The notes below the pieces were generated by a model. The model did not search any database. It was given only the letters and a program-made list of their open reading frames with translations, and had not been told where the DNA came from. Position numbers and translations under genes: made by a program. A DNA stretch of 32,823 nucleotides from the NCBI GenBank assembly GCA_938036825.1, contig CALHWD010000014.1, forward strand, positions 1-32,823. Direction: 5' to 3'. The DNA is from an uncultured Candidatus Saccharibacteria bacterium (lineage in GTDB: Bacteria > Patescibacteriota > Saccharimonadia > Saccharimonadales > Saccharimonadaceae). This document shows positions 31,480-32,823 of this stretch, piece by piece (position 1 is the stretch's first letter; each line of letters begins with the position of its first letter).

Positions 31480-31641
31480 GTGGGTAGTAATCGCGAGACG
31501 TGGGTGATGAATCTGTGGCTTGCGAACGACGAAACGTACTGCGACGAGGTGCGCCGCATTGTCCAGATGTGCGGTGAATATGAACAAGCCGAGCGACTTG
31601 AGCCGTTGATTCGAGACGAGCTTAAAGGCAGTCTAGAATAG
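31480..31641 (+). CDS. Very small protein with NRETW...LWLANDE motif, possibly a fragment
   Basis: From GTG 31480 the frame reads 53 residues to TAG 31639-31641, with SNRETWVMNLWLANDETYCD followed by a charged helix (EQAERLEPLIRDELKG). The pattern ETW-x-x-x-LW-x-x-NDE is typical of short hypothetical proteins on phages and plasmids. A stop lies four codons upstream, and no Shine-Dalgarno or promoter is clear, so the N terminus may be missing or the start may be ATG 31507. It supports a mobile-element origin for this debris region. Confidence 0.45.
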   Translation: MGSNRETWVMNLWLANDETYCDEVRRIVQMCGEYEQAERLEPLIRDELKGSLE

Positions 31642-32115
31642 TCGAGTTTACTAGGTGACTTACTTGCAACCTCTCTCGGTCGCGTCAGTTGGTAAGAGAT
31701 TATAGAGAATAATCGCTAGCTTCACCGTCCCTAGACACGACGAGAAACTGCCCAGGAAAAAAGACAGTTTAGTTATTAATTTCACACTCAATTTACATCA
31801 CCAACAACGTCCATACTTACCTCGATCACTCGACATGCACCATGCTGGCGCAGTCAAGATGAGCGGATGTAAGAATGAACGAGCTTAAGGCGAAGCTGGT
31901 AATACTAGTTGATGATTGTTATCTTATTTCACAAAAAGACAAGCCAGCTAGCGTGTACTGCGCTGACGCACAAAACACGCCATCTGTCTGTCATTTGCGA
32001 AATAAGCCTCACCCTGAAAGCTATGCGGCGGCTTTCGTGCGACCATTGCAAGCTCGCCGGGGCGCGCCTGCAATCATCGTACGGCCGATTGATACACATG
32101 CAGCCTCAAATTTAT
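31642..32115. other. Degraded region without convincing genes
   Basis: About 470 bases. A possible frame opens at ATG 31875 (MNELKAKLVILVDDCYLISQ) but its continuation to 32147 looks non-coding (many Cys, His and Pro without pattern), so at most the first 25 codons are a gene relic. AAACTG/CAGTTT flanks an A-rich loop near 31746-31771. Nothing else is recognised. Confidence 0.35.
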
Positions 32116-32253
32116 TCACAACTCATCTAAGGAAAGAAGCTCGCTAAGCTCGTCAATATTCGACCAAATCACAGAATCTTCACCCATCAAATTCTCAGTC
32201 GTCGCCGTATATACCTCAACTTCATCATCCAAATAACCGACTGCGCACGGCAT
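32116..32253 (-). CDS. Short acidic ORF, possible C-terminal gene fragment
   Basis: The 45 residues MPCAVGYLDDEVEVYTATTE, then NLMGEDSVIWSNIDELSELL and the end, look like genuine acidic protein (Glu, Asp and Leu-rich, ordered). The upstream part of the same frame (to 32517) is antisense to the recombinase remnant and looks random. It may be the end of a gene cut by the recombinase-bearing element, or a complete small protein; I cannot tell. Its start and the recombinase fragment's first ATG overlap. Confidence 0.35.
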   Translation of the reverse strand: MPCAVGYLDDEVEVYTATTENLMGEDSVIWSNIDELSELLSLDEL

Positions 32254-32754
32254 GAGCGGCCCGCCGCAAATTACCGTAAAGCCGGAGTACGTTGACGACA
32301 TTATCGCTGCTATTGCCGAACTGTGGCGCGAGCGCCAAGCAAAGCAACTAGAAGCCAACCAACAGCGCCTAGAGTACCGCCAGAGCCTGCAAAACCAGAT
32401 TCGGGCGACCGTGGACAGAATGCGCGTTGTCACGAGCGAAACGGCGCTTACGTACTTGGAAGAGGATATTATTAGCGCCGAAAATGAGCTAGCAAAACTA
32501 GACAAAGAAATCGCCAATCAGCCCAACCTACAAGCCGAATTCGACCAAGTCTTGCAATACACCAAATATATTTTGGAACACCTCCCTGAGCTACTACTTG
32601 ACCTCTGTAATCCCTTGCGAAAAGCCGCCTTTTTCGCCGCTATCTTCAATAAAGTCCCAACCTATGATGAAATAAAGTTTGGAACTCACAAAAACAGCTC
32701 GCTACCAGAGGTAAACGAGCTGTTCCGTATCCGAATGGATGATAAATCCCTTTA
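32252..32754 (+). pseudogene. C-terminal remnant of a large serine recombinase
   Basis: About 165 residues match the end of CPR-type large serine recombinases. An ITVKPEYVDDIIAAIAEL segment is followed by the long coiled coil (residues about 20-105, rich in Glu, Gln, Arg and Leu). Next come LCNPLRKAAFFAAIFNKVPT and YDEIKFGTHK. The N-terminal resolvase catalytic domain with its active-site Ser, the recombinase domain and the zinc ribbon are absent; an upstream in-frame stop (32234-32236) closes the frame. The frame continues through the tRNA-Glu gene in antisense to TAG 32816-32818, producing GNRTRVAGMRT, a tRNA-derived tail. This placement is typical of integrases next to their tRNA attachment site. 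Confidence 0.75.
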
Positions 32755-32823
32755 TGGTGACCTCACCGGGAATCGAACCCGGGTTGCTGGGATGAGAACC
32801 CAGTGTCCTAACCGCTAGACGAT
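32755..32823 (-). tRNA. tRNA-Glu (anticodon CTC), 5' end cut by the window edge
   Basis: On the minus strand the D arm TCGTCTAGCGGTTAGGACA, the anticodon loop TTCTCAT (CTC) within CTGGG/CCCAG, and the T arm CCCGGGTTCGATTCCCGG are clear. The discriminator A and encoded CCA are at 32758 and 32755-32757. About six acceptor bases lie beyond the window. Confidence 0.92.

Noticed and set aside
31875..32147. A 90-residue frame as a gene
   Set aside because: After about 25 plausible residues the product loses protein-like character, with no ribosome binding site; I treat it as debris.
32116..32517. A 133-residue minus-strand protein
   Set aside because: Its N-terminal two thirds are antisense to the recombinase coiled coil and look random; only the last 45 residues may be real.

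Overview
The window looks like a chromosomal segment of a Patescibacteria/CPR bacterium, most likely a Saccharibacteria (TM7) member. The evidence is a lone VirB4/TraG-like ATPase with a long basic tail, compact ParA/ParB, a RecR with a degenerate zinc finger, many short lineage-specific membrane proteins, and almost no biosynthetic genes left of about 24.6 kb. This placement is inferred from gene content and rests on no database search. TGA is used as a normal stop (for example cysS and the 27241 gene), so the UGA-to-Gly code of Gracilibacteria/Absconditabacteria does not apply.

Layout. 1-1.3 kb: a possible MafI-like immunity protein and a membrane protein. 1.3-7.1 kb: signal peptidase I facing parB-parA and the large VirB4/TraG-like ATPase. 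7.3-9.3 kb: a SpeD-like protein that has lost its catalytic residues, a four-helix membrane protein, tRNA-Gln(CTG) and a small protein. 9.4-14.1 kb: a P2-type cation ATPase diverging from three leaderless membrane-protein genes that end in an AI-2E family transporter. 14.1-18.3 kb: two immunity-like small genes, then the coupled operon nrnA-cysS-hypothetical. 18.4-19.1 kb: a candidate structured RNA with a strong terminator, then two overlapping small genes. 19.5-24.3 kb: lytic transglycosylase, an unknown 536-residue protein, ybaB-recR and a GH5-like glucanase.

Near 24.60 kb a truncated GNAT gene and a truncated HxlR regulator gene meet tail to tail, and gene style changes. From there to about 31.25 kb codons look AT-richer (many ATA, AGA and AGG), genes use Shine-Dalgarno sites, and an unusual cluster appears: a histidine-ammonia-lyase-like MIO enzyme (broken by one frameshift and one TGA) divergent from a tight five-gene operon encoding a PfkB kinase, a nucleoside deoxyribosyltransferase-like protein, an ASCH protein, a tandem GNAT protein and a small PaaK-like adenylating enzyme. 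I infer a small-molecule, possibly nucleoside or aryl/urocanyl conjugate, pathway carried on an acquired island. The right end is debris with a serine-recombinase remnant abutting a truncated tRNA-Glu(CTC), which fits an integration site.

A window-wide pattern is leaderless transcription. In at least 13 genes a good -10 box, often an extended TGN type, ends only 5-7 nt before the start codon, so the mRNA should begin at or next to the AUG. Downstream operon genes have Shine-Dalgarno sites instead. This pattern decides several starts given here, which are shorter than the longest possible reading frames.
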